This document shows, one piece after another, positions 18,032-32,425 of a stretch of DNA of 64,000 nt (position 1 is the stretch's first letter; the number at the start of each line of letters is the position of its first letter). The stretch is from DASUBV01 sp963822485. GTDB lineage: Bacteria; Actinomycetota; Actinomycetes; Streptosporangiales; Streptosporangiaceae. The notes below the pieces were generated by a model, which had not been told where the DNA came from, did no database searches, and was given only the letters and a program-made list of their open reading frames with translations. The stretch spans positions 186,001 through 250,000 of the forward strand of contig CAWGHW010000017.1 of assembly GCA_963822485.1 (NCBI GenBank). The letters are read 5' to 3'. A program made the translations under genes and the position numbers.

Positions 18032-19852
18032 ATGCGCAGAGTGCCTGCGGCTGCCCGCGTGGCGGCACTCGCCGGCGTGTGCGCCGTCGGCGTGCTGGCG
18101 ATCGCCCCGGCGCCCCCGGCGCCCGGGCGGCCACCCGGAGCCGGACTATCCAGGTGTGGATGGCTGGTGATCAGCCGGCCGCGCAGCGGTTCGTCGGCGC
18201 GGCCAGCACGCCCGGGTCACCGGGCTACCACCGGTTCCTCAGTCCGGGTGCCTACACCCGGAGGTTCGGTTCCGGCGCCGCGCAGGTGAAGGCCGTGGAG
18301 AGGTATCTGACCGGCGCGGGGCTGACCCGGGTGCGAGCCAGCGTCAACGACGTCTATGTCTCGGCCCTCGCGCCGAGCGGGCTGAACGTCACCATCCCCA
18401 GCTCGATCCGCCGCGACGTTCTGGCGGTCACCGGCCTGAGTGGCACCCAGCCCGGGGCCGGCGACACCGTCACGACCCCGACGTCCAGCCGCGCGGGCGA
18501 AAGCGCTCCGGCCTGCTCGCACTACTGGGCGCAGAAGACCAAGACGTTCAGCCCGGCGTTTCACGGCCTGACCAGGGCCGCGGTCCCGGTGTGCGGCTAC
18601 TCAGCCCGGCAGATCCGGGCCGCCTACGGGCTGAGCGCGGCCAGCACCGGCAAGGGCAAGACGATCGCGCTGATCGAGGTCGGAGCGCCAGTGGACATGT
18701 TCCGGGCCCTCACCGACTATGCCAGGGTCAACGGGCTGCCGGCGCCGCGGCCTGGCCAGTACCGCGAGGAGGCAGTCGGCCAGGGCGGCAAGAACGGCGG
18801 CGGGTGTGTCAACGGGGCGGTCGAGGAGGCGGCGCTTGACTCCGAGGCCGCGTACGCGATGGCGCCCGGTGCCCGCCAGCTGATGGTCGACGGAGACGAC
18901 TGCGACACCGCCGATCACACCGCGCAGGCGCTGTTCGACGCCATGCTGGTACCGCTGACCGGGCACGGCTCCCGCGCGAGCGCCGCGATCGAGTCGGTGT
19001 CCTACCGTCTGGTTTACCCCAGCGAGAGCAGCGTGCCGCGGTCGCTGCTGAAGGTCAGCCACGCGATCGCGCTGCGCGCCGCGGCCGAGGGGGTGAGCCT
19101 GCTGATGATCTCCGGTGACGAGCCGGGCGTCGTTACGCCCGCCTCGGATCCGGATGTCACCGCCGTCGGCGGCACGACGCTCGGCATCGGCGCCCGCCGC
19201 CAGCGCCTGTTCGAGACCGGCTGGTCGACCGCGTTCGGCGAGCGAACGGGCCACAGCGGCCCGTGGCACAACGAGGGCATCTTGCTGGCCGCCGGCGGCG
19301 GCGCGAGCGCTGTCTACAGTGAGCCGGGCTACCAGAAGGGCGTGGTGCCCAGCCTCGATGGCTCGGAACAAGGCGGGCCAGGCCGGGCGGACGGTGCCCG
19401 ACATCGCCGCCGACGCAGACCCCTACTCGGGGATGCTGTTCGGGCTCATCGTCACCCGCCCGAACCGGAAGACGACCACGTACGAGCCGTTCCGCCAGGC
19501 CGGGACGAGCACGTCCACGCCGCTGATCGCCGGGATCGTCGCCGATGCCGAGCAGGGCCAGCCGGGAAACCTCGGGTTCCTCAACCCGCTGCTGTACGCA
19601 CTGGCCGGAAGCCGGGCGTTCCACGACATCCTGCCGGTCAGCCCGTCCGATCCCCAGGTCGACCGCGGCTTCTACACACCGGGCGAGACCGACATCGGCA
19701 ACAAGTTCGCACCCGGCTTCCTGGTCGGCATCAACGACGTCCAGGATGAAAGCGGCACCCGCCAGGTGACCGCGCCGGGCTACGACACGATGACCGGGCT
19801 GGGCACCCCGAACGGCCCGGCCTTCATCAGGGCACTGCGATCGGGCACGTAG
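18032..19852 (+). pseudogene. Secreted S53 family peptidase (sedolisin-like), two frame breaks
   Basis: ATG 18032 begins a signal peptide (RRVPAAARVAALAGVCAVGVLA). Within 18112-18126, a C-rich stretch, the frame changes by -1 (or +2), and the pro-domain follows (IQVWMAGDQPAAQRFVGAAST...YHRFLSPGAYTRRF). The catalytic domain has the Glu/Asp pair in VEEAALDSEAAY (about residue 265), the oxyanion Asp in ISGDEPG and the nucleophile Ser in GTSTSTPLIAG (about residue 490). The C-terminal calcium-site signature is GYDTMTGLGTPNG. A second break at about 19369 (one extra base after LDGSE) separates the first catalytic part from the rest. Net length is divisible by three because the two shifts cancel. 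The family consists of acid-active secreted endopeptidases that self-process. Confidence 0.75.
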
Positions 19853-19854
19853 CA

Positions 19855-19877
19855 CCCGGCGCGCCTGAGCTTTCGCG

Positions 19878-19893
<16 letters not shown>
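19855..19893. terminator. Bidirectional hairpin between S53 peptidase and glgX
   Basis: CCCGGCGC (19855-19862) pairs with GCGCCGGG (19886-19893), and GCCTGA (19863-19868) with TCAGGC (19878-19883). A two-base bulge separates the stems and the loop has nine bases. It spans the 25-base gap of the convergent genes and covers the last codons of glgX, so it can end transcription from both sides. Confidence 0.6.
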
Positions 19894-24854
<4,961 letters not shown>

Positions 24855-24981
24855 CACGACTCCTTAGCCCCTAAGGTGCCGCCTCGCGCCATGGCCGACG
24901 CCAGGTGCGCGTCGATCAGGTCAGGACGACCGCCAGGTGCCATCACGTTCGACGCCAGTACTGACATATTGCACCGGAAGG

Positions 24982-25020
24982 CGCCGGGGGTGCATCGCCC
25001 CCACGGGGTGATCCCCGGCG
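24982..25020. terminator. Hairpin downstream of the FtsX-type permease gene
   Basis: CGCCGGGG (24982-24989) pairs with CCCCGGCG (25013-25020); a competing inner pairing of G and C runs is possible. The hairpin begins about 20 bases after the stop of the permease gene (minus strand) and has no clear U-tract. It probably separates that operon from the glucosidase gene. Confidence 0.45.
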
Positions 25021-25038
25021 TTCCCTGGCGCGAGGATG

Positions 25039-27619
25039 TCAGGCACCCTCGGGGCGGGCGAGGATCAGGGCCGTGGGGCCCACGCTCGCCAGGCCGGACA
25101 GCGCCAGCACCGAGATGGCCAGCGTCAGCAGCGGTGTCCAGGTGAGGTAGGGCAGGTAGCTGCCGGTCAGGACCCGCGACACGACGGTGACGGCGAGCGC
25201 CCCGGCCCCGGCTCCGACCGTGATCGCGGTGGCGTTCAGCACTACCACCTGCCAGCTGGTCATCGCCAGGAGCTGGCGCGACGTGGCGCCGACCCGGCTG
25301 AGCAGGCGGAGCGGCTCGCGGCGCTCGACGGCGATGGTGATCAGCGTGTTGGCCAGGGTGACGGCGGCCAGCGTGATGATCAGGCCCAGCAGGAGGTTGT
25401 TGAGGTAGGAGTTCTGCGAGGTCAGGTGGGCGTACTGGGCGTTGACGACGCTGCGGCTGGCGACCTGCAGGCCGGGGAACCGGCGGGCCAGGGGAGCGAT
25501 CCGCCGCGCGAGCGCAGCGGGGGCGATGCCGGCCGAGCCGCGCACCAGGATCTCGCCGAGCGCCGGGGTGCCGAGGTGCCCGCCGCCGGCGGCGCCGGCC
25601 GGGACCAGGACGTCGCCGAAGCCGACGGACCGGCTGTAGATGGCCGTCACCGTGGCCCGGTACCGGGTGCCGTCGGTGAGGTAGCTGGTGATGCGCTCGC
25701 CGACATGGGCGTTCAGCCCGCCGTTCCCGGCGATCATGTTGCTGAGCGCGATGTCGCCGGGCCGGAAGTGCGCCAGGCTGCCGGCCATGACGGGCAGGCT
25801 GAGGACCTCGGCCAGCGGGCCGGGGGTGACGGCCTCGCCGGAGGCGCTCTCCTCGCCCGCGGCGGGCACGAGCACGGTGGTCGGCGTGAGCCCGATGGCG
25901 GTGGCCACGCCGCGCCTGGCGGCGACGTCGGCGAGCGCGCCGGGGGCCAGGCCGGGGCCGGGTGCGGAGATCGCCTCGTCGGCGACCAGCCGCTGGCGGC
26001 CCTGGACGACGGCGGCGTGGGTTCCCGTGGCGTCGATCAGGTAGATGGTCCCCGAGAAGCCGACGGCGAGGGCCACCGAGACGACCGAGGCGGCCATCCG
26101 CCGGGGCCGGACCCGGATGTCGGCCAGCGCGAGCCGGCCGGCGGCGCCCGACAGCAGGCGCAGCGGCAGGCGCAGGATGAGCTCGGCGGCGGCGACCAGG
26201 AAGGGGCCGAGGAACGCCACGGCGACCATCGAGACGAGCAGCGTCAGCAGCGCGTTGCTGGCCTGCTGGCTGGGGTTCACGTTCTGGCCGAGCGTGACGA
26301 TGCCCAGGGCCACGGCGCCGCCCAGGGCGATGACGCCGAGCGCGACCCGGACCGGGTGCGGCCAGCGACGCTCCACGGACGCCTCGGCCAGGGCCTCCGT
26401 CGGCCGGACCCGGCTCGCCCGCCGCCCGGCGACGAGCCCGGCCAGCTCGGCGACGAGCACCCCGGCGCCCGCGGCGATGAGCAGCACCAGCGGGCTGGTC
26501 CACAGGCGGGTCCCGGCCGGGACGAACTGCTGGCCGGCCAGGCCGCGCAGCGCGAGCGACGACAGCCGCACCCCGGGCAGGTAGGCGATCAGCGCCGCGA
26601 GGACCCCGAGCACGGCCAGCTCGACGATCATCATGCGCCGGAGCCGGCCGGACGAGGCCCCGATGGCCCGCAGCAGCGCGAACTGACGGCGGCGCTGCAG
26701 CACCGACAGGGACACGGCGCCGGCCACGACGAACATGGAGACGATCACCATGATGATGCCCAGATTGAGGGCCAGCAGCGACAGGTTGTCCTTGTCGGAC
26801 GCCGCGGCCAGGTCGGCGGCCGGCCCCCGGGCGGTCCCCGTTACCACCGAGAGGTGACGCCCGGTCAGCCCGGTGCTGGCGAGTACCGGTGCTGGCGAGT
26901 ACCGTGCGGACGCGCGCGGCCAGCGCGGGCGCGGCCGTCCCGCGGCGCGCGATGACCCCGATGAGGTCGGCGCTGCCCGGATGGCCGTACTCGGCGTCGG
27001 CCTGCGCCGCGGACCAGAACACCGACGAGTTCTGGGCCGGATTCCGGCCGGAGCTGGCCACCCCGACAACGGTGTACGGCGGCTGGCTCGCGCCGGCCAG
27101 GCGGACCTGGTCGCCCGTTCGCAGCCCCGCCGACCGGGCCACGCCCGCGCCCACGACGATCTGGCGCGGCCCGGCCGGCGCGTGGCCGGAGTCCAGCGTG
27201 AACGGGGTGAGCGCCGCGCTCGGCCAGTCATACCCGGTGAGCCCGGCCTGGCCGCCCGTCACGGCGCGGCCGCCGGGCAGTTCGAGCGCGACCGGCACCG
27301 ACACCTGCGGGATCGCCCGCGCCACGCCCGGCAGCGCGGCCAGCCGGGCGGCCAGGCCCGCGGGCACCCCCCGGTAGCCAGGAAGCGGGACGGTGTCGCC
27401 GCTGGCGTCCTGCCCGGTGCCGTAGCCGAACCTCACGTTCGGGCTGCCGGTCACCACGACGGTGGCCCCGGCCAGCCGGCCCGCCGGAAGCGTCATCGTG
27501 ATGGCGGTGCCGATCAGCAGGGACACGATCGTGACCAGCAGCGCCGCGACAGTCAGTGAGACCAGCGTGCCGATCAGGGGCGCGGGCAGGCGGCGCAGTG
27601 TGGCCAGGAGGATTCTCAT
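25039..27619 (-). pseudogene. MacB/FtsX-type ABC transporter permease, broken by a 16-bp duplication
   Basis: ATG 27619 overlaps the ATPase stop (ATGA). The N-terminal part has one membrane segment (LIGTLVSLTVAALLVTIVSLLIG) and a large extracytoplasmic domain (TGYDWPSAALTPFTL, VVVGAGVARSAGLRTGDQVRL). At 26871-26902 a 16-base perfect tandem duplication shifts the frame. The rest, in the new frame, holds two further FtsX domains (SVLQRRRQFALLRAIGAS, ITIAVERREPLRLLSRVGA) with typical four-segment topology. Removing one 16-base copy gives VRTVLASTGLTGRHLSVVTG and an intact protein of about 854 residues. The family exports lipids, peptides or antimicrobials, or acts as a mechanotransmitter. The divergent two-component system is its likely regulator. 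Confidence 0.75.
26871..26902. repeat. 16-bp perfect tandem duplication
   Basis: CGGTGCTGGCGAGTAC is present twice in direct succession (26871-26886 and 26887-26902). It lies inside the permease gene and causes a +1 frame change; excising one copy restores the frame exactly. Confidence 0.95.
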
Positions 27620-28461
27620 CGCCGGGACCTCCCCAGCTCCCGGAGCGCCGCGGTGAGCGGCGCCGGCTCGGGGGAGTCCACGATCCCGGCCAGGTGGCCG
27701 CGGTCGAGCAGCAGCGCCCGGTCCGCGCGGGCCGCCACGATGGGGTCGTGGGTGACCACGATGACGGTCTGGCCGAGGTCGTCGACCGCGCCGCGCAGCA
27801 GGTCCAGGACGTCCTCCGCGGTGCACAGGTCGAGGGCGGCGGTGGGCTCGTCGGCGAAGACGACCTCGGGCCCGGTGATCAGGGCCCGGGCGATGGCTAC
27901 CCGCTGCTGCTGGCCGCCGGACAGCGTGTCGGGGAGCCGCCGCAGCTGGCCGGCCAGGCCGACCCGCTCGGCCAGCAGGCGGATCCGCGCCTGGTCCACC
28001 CGGCGGCGGCCCAGCCGGAGCGGGAGGGCGATGTTCTCGGCCACCGACAAGGTGGGCACGAGGTTGAGCGCCTGGAACACGAAGCCGACCCGTTCCCGTC
28101 GCGCGACCGTCAGCTTGCGGCGGCTCAGGCTGGTCAGCTCCACGCTGCCCAGGTGCACCGATCCCGAGCTGGGCTGGTCCAGGCCGGCGGCGCACTGCAG
28201 GAGCGTGGACTTCCCCGATCCGGACAGGCCCATGACCGCGGTGAAGGAGCCGCGGGGGAAGCGGGCGCTCACGTCGGCCAGGGCCTCGACGCCCCCGCGG
28301 CGGCCATAGCGCTTGCTGACGTTGCTGAGGACCACGGCGTCGGCCGGAGGCTGCGGAGTTCCCCGGGAGTCCGCGGGACCGGGAAACCTGGCCGGCTGTG
28401 GTCGGCCGACCGGCGCGGGCATGGCAAACGTCAGGTTCGTTGTCGTCATGGCGTCCAGCAT
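27616..28461 (-). CDS. ABC transporter ATP-binding protein (MacB/LolD type)
   Basis: A 281-residue ATPase (the start may be one of several Met codons between 28461 and 28420, since no clear ribosome binding site decides). The first 40 residues are Pro/Ala-rich and outside the family domain. Then come VVLSNVSKRYGRRG, Walker A GLSGSGKST, Q-loop FQALNLVP, signature LSGGQQQRVAIARAL, Walker B VVFADEPTAALD and the switch His in VVTHDP. These features define the MacB/LolD/FtsE group that energises FtsX-fold permeases. It overlaps the permease gene by four bases and is divergent from the histidine kinase gene. Confidence 0.85.
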   Translation of the reverse strand: MLDAMTTTNLTFAMPAPVGRPQPARFPGPADSRGTPQPPADAVVLSNVSKRYGRRGGVEALADVSARFPRGSFTAVMGLSGSGKSTLLQCAAGLDQPSSGSVHLGSVELTSLSRRKLTVARRERVGFVFQALNLVPTLSVAENIALPLRLGRRRVDQARIRLLAERVGLAGQLRRLPDTLSGGQQQRVAIARALITGPEVVFADEPTAALDLCTAEDVLDLLRGAVDDLGQTVIVVTHDPIVAARADRALLLDRGHLAGIVDSPEPAPLTAALRELGRSRR

Positions 28462-28582
28462 TCCGGCCGCGAGGGCGGGCCGGAATGCGGCCGACCCACC
28501 TCCTCACCGGGGGGTTAACCCCCCGGTCGCGCCGTGGGCAGGCGGGATGGATCGGGTCCGCGCGCCCGGGTACAGTCGGGCC

Positions 28583-29896
28583 ATGGGCTCGGCCACCGCC
28601 GCCTCCCGCCCGGCGGCTCTCGCGGCATTCGCCGCACTGGCCACCCTCGCGGGCCGCGTCCTGCGCCCGTACGTGTCCGCCCGTACCTGGCTCGCGGCGG
28701 CCTACCTGCTCACCGGCCTGCCCATCGGCGCGGCCGGGGCCATGGTGCTCGCCATCGGCCTGCCGTTCGGCGTCGTCCTGATCGCCCTGGCCCTGTCGGG
28801 CATCCCGGCGCTGGTCATCATCCTGGCCGTCATCGACCTGCTGTGCCGCCTGCAGCGAGCCTGCACCGCGGCGCTGGCCGGCGTCCCGGTCCCGGCTCCG
28901 CCGCCCGAGCCGCTGACCAACGGGGCGTGGTGGCGCCCGCGCTGGCGCGGCCTGCTCGGCCCGCGGCGATGGCGCCAGGCAGCGGCGGTGGCGGCCCTGG
29001 CCCCCGTGCAGCTCGCCGGCTTCGTGGTCGTCGCCGTCTGCTGGGCCGGCGGGGCACTGTTTGCCACGCTGCCGGCCTACAACCGCCGGGGGTTCGGGGT
29101 GGAGATCCGCAGCCGGCCGGTGCACGGGGTCGCCGAGGCGGCACTGTGCGTCGGCGGGGTGCTGCTGCTGCTGGCCGCGCCCTGGGCCACCCGCGGCTTC
29201 GCGATCGTCCTGGCCAGCTGGACCCGGCTGCTCCTGGGCCCCGGCCGGAGCCAGGTCCTCACCGACCGCATCGGTCAGCTGGAGCACAGCCGGGCTGAGG
29301 TCATCGACACCGCGGAGGCCGAGCGCCGGCGGATCGAGCGCGACCTGCACGACGGCGCGCAGCAGCGCCTGGTGGCCATGACGATGGAGCTGGCCCGGGC
29401 GCAGGCGCGCTTCGACGCCGAGGATCCCGCCGCCGCCCGGGTACTGGTCGACCAGGCCCACGGCCAGGCCCTGGCCGCCCTGGCCGAGCTGCGCGGCCTC
29501 GTGCGCGGCGTGCATCCCCCGGTCCTGTCCGACCGCGGCCTCGACGCCGCGCTGTCCGGCCTGGCCGCCCTCTGCCCAGTCCCCGTCACGGTCGACGTTG
29601 ACCTGGCGGCCCGGCCCGCGCCGGCCGTCGAGGCCATCGCCTACTTCGTCGTGGCCGAGACCCTCACCAACGTCGCCAAGCACGCCCGCGCCACCCGGGC
29701 TCGGGTGGACGTGCGCGGCGACCCTGGCCGTGTCATCGTCACCATCCAGGACGACGGGATCGGGAACGCCGATCCGGCCGGCGCCGGGCTGGCCGGGCTC
29801 GCCGCCCGCGCCGCGGCCGTCGACGGCCGGCTGACGATCGACAGCCCGCCCGGCGGGCCGACTCTCATCACCGCGGAGCTGCCATGCGCGTCGTGA
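28583..29896 (+). CDS. Sensor histidine kinase (NarL-type, HisKA_3)
   Basis: A 437-residue membrane kinase starting at ATG 28583. About four to five hydrophobic segments lie in residues 30-215, with a Pro-rich loop after the second. The dimerisation/phosphoacceptor helix is EAERRRIERDLHDGAQQRL, with His in the ERDLHDG box. The HATPase domain has ETLTNVAKHARAT (N box) and IQDDGIGNADPAGAGLAGL (G boxes). The last 13 bases overlap the response regulator gene. Divergent ABC exporter genes suggest that it senses an envelope stress or peptide and controls that exporter. Confidence 0.9.
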   Translation: MGSATAASRPAALAAFAALATLAGRVLRPYVSARTWLAAAYLLTGLPIGAAGAMVLAIGLPFGVVLIALALSGIPALVIILAVIDLLCRLQRACTAALAGVPVPAPPPEPLTNGAWWRPRWRGLLGPRRWRQAAAVAALAPVQLAGFVVVAVCWAGGALFATLPAYNRRGFGVEIRSRPVHGVAEAALCVGGVLLLLAAPWATRGFAIVLASWTRLLLGPGRSQVLTDRIGQLEHSRAEVIDTAEAERRRIERDLHDGAQQRLVAMTMELARAQARFDAEDPAAARVLVDQAHGQALAALAELRGLVRGVHPPVLSDRGLDAALSGLAALCPVPVTVDVDLAARPAPAVEAIAYFVVAETLTNVAKHARATRARVDVRGDPGRVIVTIQDDGIGNADPAGAGLAGLAARAAAVDGRLTIDSPPGGPTLITAELPCAS

Positions 29897-30531
29897 TCGC
29901 CGAGGACTCCATACTCGTCCGCGAGGGACTCACCCGGCTGCTCGGCGAGACCGGCATCGAGGTCGCCGCCGCGGTCGGCGATGCCGAGAGCTTCCTGCGC
30001 GCCGTCGACGCCGAGCAGCCCGACGCTGTCGTTGTCGACGTGCGGCTGCCCCCGACCTTCAGCGACGAGGGCCTGCGCGCCGCCCTGGTGGTCCGCCAGA
30101 GCTGGCCGCGCACCGGCGTGCTCGTGCTGTCCCAGTACGTCGAGGAGCGATACGCCACCGAGCTGCTCAGCGGCAACCGCGACCCCGAAGCCGGCGTCGG
30201 ATACCTGCTCAAGGACCGGGTCGGCAACATCGCTGAGCTCCTGGACGCCCTGCACCGGGTCGCCGCCGGGGGCAGCGCCCTCGATCCCGAGGTCGTCAGC
30301 CAGCTCCTGACCCGGCGCGGGCACCCGCTCGACACCCTCACCGCGCGCGAGCGGCAGGTACTGGCCCTGATGGCCGAGGGCCGCTCGAACACCGCCATCG
30401 CCGCCGCGCTCGTCGTCGGGCCTGGTGCGGTCGAGAAGCACATCAGCGCCATCTTCGCCAAGCTCGGCCTGCCCCCGACCGACACCGAGAACCGCCGGGT
30501 CCTCGCCGTCCTCGCCTACCTGGGCGCCTGA
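29884..30531 (+). CDS. Response regulator, NarL/LuxR family
   Basis: A 215-residue response regulator starting at ATG 29884 inside the kinase gene. The receiver has the acidic pair ED near the start (VVIAEDSIL), phospho-acceptor Asp in AVVVDVRLPP and conserved Lys in YLLKDRVG. The C-terminal LuxR helix-turn-helix is TARERQVLALMAEGRSNTAIAAALVVGPGAVEKHISAIF, where AEGRSNTAIA is the usual pattern. It is the partner of the upstream kinase. Its 3' end overlaps the convergent CGNR gene by 16 bases. Confidence 0.9.
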   Translation: MRVVIAEDSILVREGLTRLLGETGIEVAAAVGDAESFLRAVDAEQPDAVVVDVRLPPTFSDEGLRAALVVRQSWPRTGVLVLSQYVEERYATELLSGNRDPEAGVGYLLKDRVGNIAELLDALHRVAAGGSALDPEVVSQLLTRRGHPLDTLTARERQVLALMAEGRSNTAIAAALVVGPGAVEKHISAIFAKLGLPPTDTENRRVLAVLAYLGA

Positions 30532-31166
30532 GGTTGCGTGAGGTCGCGGTGGCGGGCGTAGTGGCGGCGGGCCCGGTCGCGGTTGCCGCAATCGCTGGAG
30601 CTGCACCAGCGGCGGGTGTGGCTGCGGGTGCGGTCCAGGAAGAGCCAGCCGCAGCCGGGTCCGCCGCATAGGCGGATCAGGTCCAGGTGCGGGGACTGCA
30701 GGAGGTCCAGGGCCTGGAGGGCGAGCAGCCGCGGGATGTCGGCTGGCTGGTGCGGGACCAGTTGCCAGCGCATCGGCAGCCCGGTCAGGTCGCTGCGGGC
30801 GAGCGCGTCGAGCAGCAGGGCGTGCAGGCTGGGCGGGACCGCGGCGGGGGCGGCGGGGGCGGCCGGGCCGCCGTCATCGGCGAGCGGCGCGAGCAGCGCG
30901 TGGAGGTGCTCGCGGAGGGCGGATGCGTCGCGGCGGGCCTGCCGGGCGGTGCGCGGGTGGTCGGCCGCCGCGTCGAGCAGTTCCCGTGCGGTGTCCTGGC
31001 CGAGCAGGCCGGCGCGGTGACACCAGCGGGCCAGCGCGGCGAAGTCAGGCAGGTTGTCGCGGCGCCGGCTGGCGTCCAGCCGCCAGGAGACGGTGTTGAC
31101 CAGGTCCAGGGCGGCGTGGCCGCCGATGAGCGGTGCGGGTGGGCCTGCTGCGGGCATGGCTGTCAC
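30516..31166 (-). CDS. CGNR zinc finger protein (ABATE domain)
   Basis: A 216-residue putative regulator. GTG 31166 lies close behind AAGGA; ATG 31157 is the alternative. The N-terminal ABATE-type domain (GGHAALDLVNTVSWR) is stress-associated in this family. The C-terminal CGNR zinc finger runs from LIRLCGGPGCGWLF to WCSSSDCGNRDRARRHYARH, with four Cys residues placed to bind one zinc and the CGNR box itself at the second pair. A Pro/Ala-rich linker splits the two. The family is annotated as probable DNA-binding. It is divergent from azlC, so it may control that pair. Confidence 0.85.
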   Translation of the reverse strand: MTAMPAAGPPAPLIGGHAALDLVNTVSWRLDASRRRDNLPDFAALARWCHRAGLLGQDTARELLDAAADHPRTARQARRDASALREHLHALLAPLADDGGPAAPAAPAAVPPSLHALLLDALARSDLTGLPMRWQLVPHQPADIPRLLALQALDLLQSPHLDLIRLCGGPGCGWLFLDRTRSHTRRWCSSSDCGNRDRARRHYARHRDLTQPQAPR

Positions 31167-31206
31167 TTGATCCTTGCCGGTGATCCGCCGGAGCTGTCCC
31201 GTGGAC

Positions 31207-31257
31207 CGTTATTCCTAACCCGTTATTCTAACAGTCTAACTCCGTATATGCCTGTTA
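31207..31257. promoter_or_regulatory. Direct and inverted repeats between the CGNR gene and azlC
   Basis: CCGTTATTCCTAAC and CCGTTATTCTAAC lie side by side (31207-31232). TAACAG (31229-31234) forms an inverted repeat with CTGTTA (31252-31257). A TATATG hexamer sits between them. The stretch is strikingly A+T-rich against its surroundings. It is a plausible operator/promoter region for one or both divergent genes. Confidence 0.45.
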
Positions 31258-31336
31258 ACTGCACCTCGGCACTAGACCCTCCGGTGCGGCGTGGCCGCGA
31301 GTTCGCCCCTCGATCCGGTCGCGGGCAGACAGGCGG

Positions 31337-32110
31337 GTGACGATGAACACCAGGCGTGACTCGCCGATCTGCCCGCGGCCGGATCCGGCCGGCCATGGCG
31401 GCAGCGAGACCACCCGGGAGGCCTTCGCCGCCGGGATCCGGCTCGGCGCCGGGCCGGGGGCGGCGACATTCGTGCTGGGGCTGGCCTACGGAGCCGCGGC
31501 GCGGGTCGCCGGCTGGGGCGTCATGGTCCCGCTGACCTTTTCTGCGCTGGGATTTTCGGGGTCCGCCCAGTTCACCCTGCTGGCCACGCTGACAGCCGGG
31601 AGCGCCGCCGCCGCCGTCACCGCCGCCGTCCTGATCAACGCCCGCTACCTGGTCATGAGCGTGGCCCTCAACGACAGCCTGCACGGCGGACGGCTCTGGC
31701 GAGCCCTGCAAGCCCAGGCCCTGGTCGACGCGTCGTTCGTCGTCGCCCACCGCGGGCACGGCCGGTTCGACATCGCGCGGCTCATCGGCGCCAGCGTCCC
31801 GCAGTGGGCGGCCTGGGTGAGCGGGACGGCGGCCGGCCTGCTCGCCGCACCATCACCGCAGCTGATGCACGCCCTCGGCGCCGACGTCACCTTCCCGGCC
31901 TTCTTCCTGGTGCTGGCCCTGGACGAACTGCGTCGGTCGCGGCGGGCGATCCTGGCCGCGGTCGCGGGGGGCTGCATCGCGGCGGTGCTCCTGTTCGTCA
32001 CCACCCCCGGCAACGCGCTGCTGGCCGCCACCCTCGCCGCGCTCATCGGCGCGATAGGGCACCGTGCCCCGCGCGGCGACCACAGTGGGCAATCGGGAGG
32101 GCAATCGTGA
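31337..32110 (+). CDS. azlC: AzlC-family branched-chain amino acid export protein
   Basis: A 257-residue membrane protein (GTG 31337 or ATG 31343). The family core begins at EAFAAGIRLGAGPGAATFVLG, followed by FSALGFSGSAQFTLL (the conserved S-G-x-A-Q-F motif), ALLINARY-type NARYLVMSVAL and about six to seven membrane segments. Together with AzlD it forms an exporter for branched-chain or other amino acids, as known for azlCD and ygaZH pairs. The stop overlaps azlD by GTGA. Confidence 0.85.
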   Translation: MTMNTRRDSPICPRPDPAGHGGSETTREAFAAGIRLGAGPGAATFVLGLAYGAAARVAGWGVMVPLTFSALGFSGSAQFTLLATLTAGSAAAAVTAAVLINARYLVMSVALNDSLHGGRLWRALQAQALVDASFVVAHRGHGRFDIARLIGASVPQWAAWVSGTAAGLLAAPSPQLMHALGADVTFPAFFLVLALDELRRSRRAILAAVAGGCIAAVLLFVTTPGNALLAATLAALIGAIGHRAPRGDHSGQSGGQS

Positions 32111-32415
32111 GACTGTGGCTGTCGGTGCTCACCGTCATCATCGCGAACTCGCTGATGAAGGCCAGCGGGCCCCTCGCGCTCGGCGCCCGGCGACTGCCGC
32201 CGGCCGTCGGCCGGGTCACCAGCCTGATGGCCCCGGTGCTGCTGGCCGGCCTGATCGTCATCGAACTCGGCGGCGCCAGGTGGAGCGACCTCAACTGGCA
32301 GCAAGCGCTCGGTGTCAGCGTGGCCGGGCTCGCCCGGGTGCTCAGGGCACCCATGCTGCTCGCAGTCGCCTGCGGCATCATCGCCACCGCGCTGCTACGA
32401 CTCGCGCACACCTGA
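32107..32415 (+). CDS. azlD: AzlD-family transporter small subunit
   Basis: A 102-residue membrane protein with four hydrophobic segments, starting at GTG 32107 within the azlC stop. VLTVIIANSLMKASGPLALG and VTSLMAPVLLAGLIV are typical of AzlD. It pairs with AzlC and is expected to be stable only in the complex. It ends ten bases before the end of the convergent TetR gene. Confidence 0.85.
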   Translation: MRLWLSVLTVIIANSLMKASGPLALGARRLPPAVGRVTSLMAPVLLAGLIVIELGGARWSDLNWQQALGVSVAGLARVLRAPMLLAVACGIIATALLRLAHT

Positions 32416-32425
32416 CCAGGCCCGT

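Noticed and set aside
31166..31336. tRNA or small RNA in the A+T-rich gap
   Set aside because: No cloverleaf or T-loop (GGTTCGA-type) sequence could be folded; repeats fit operators better.
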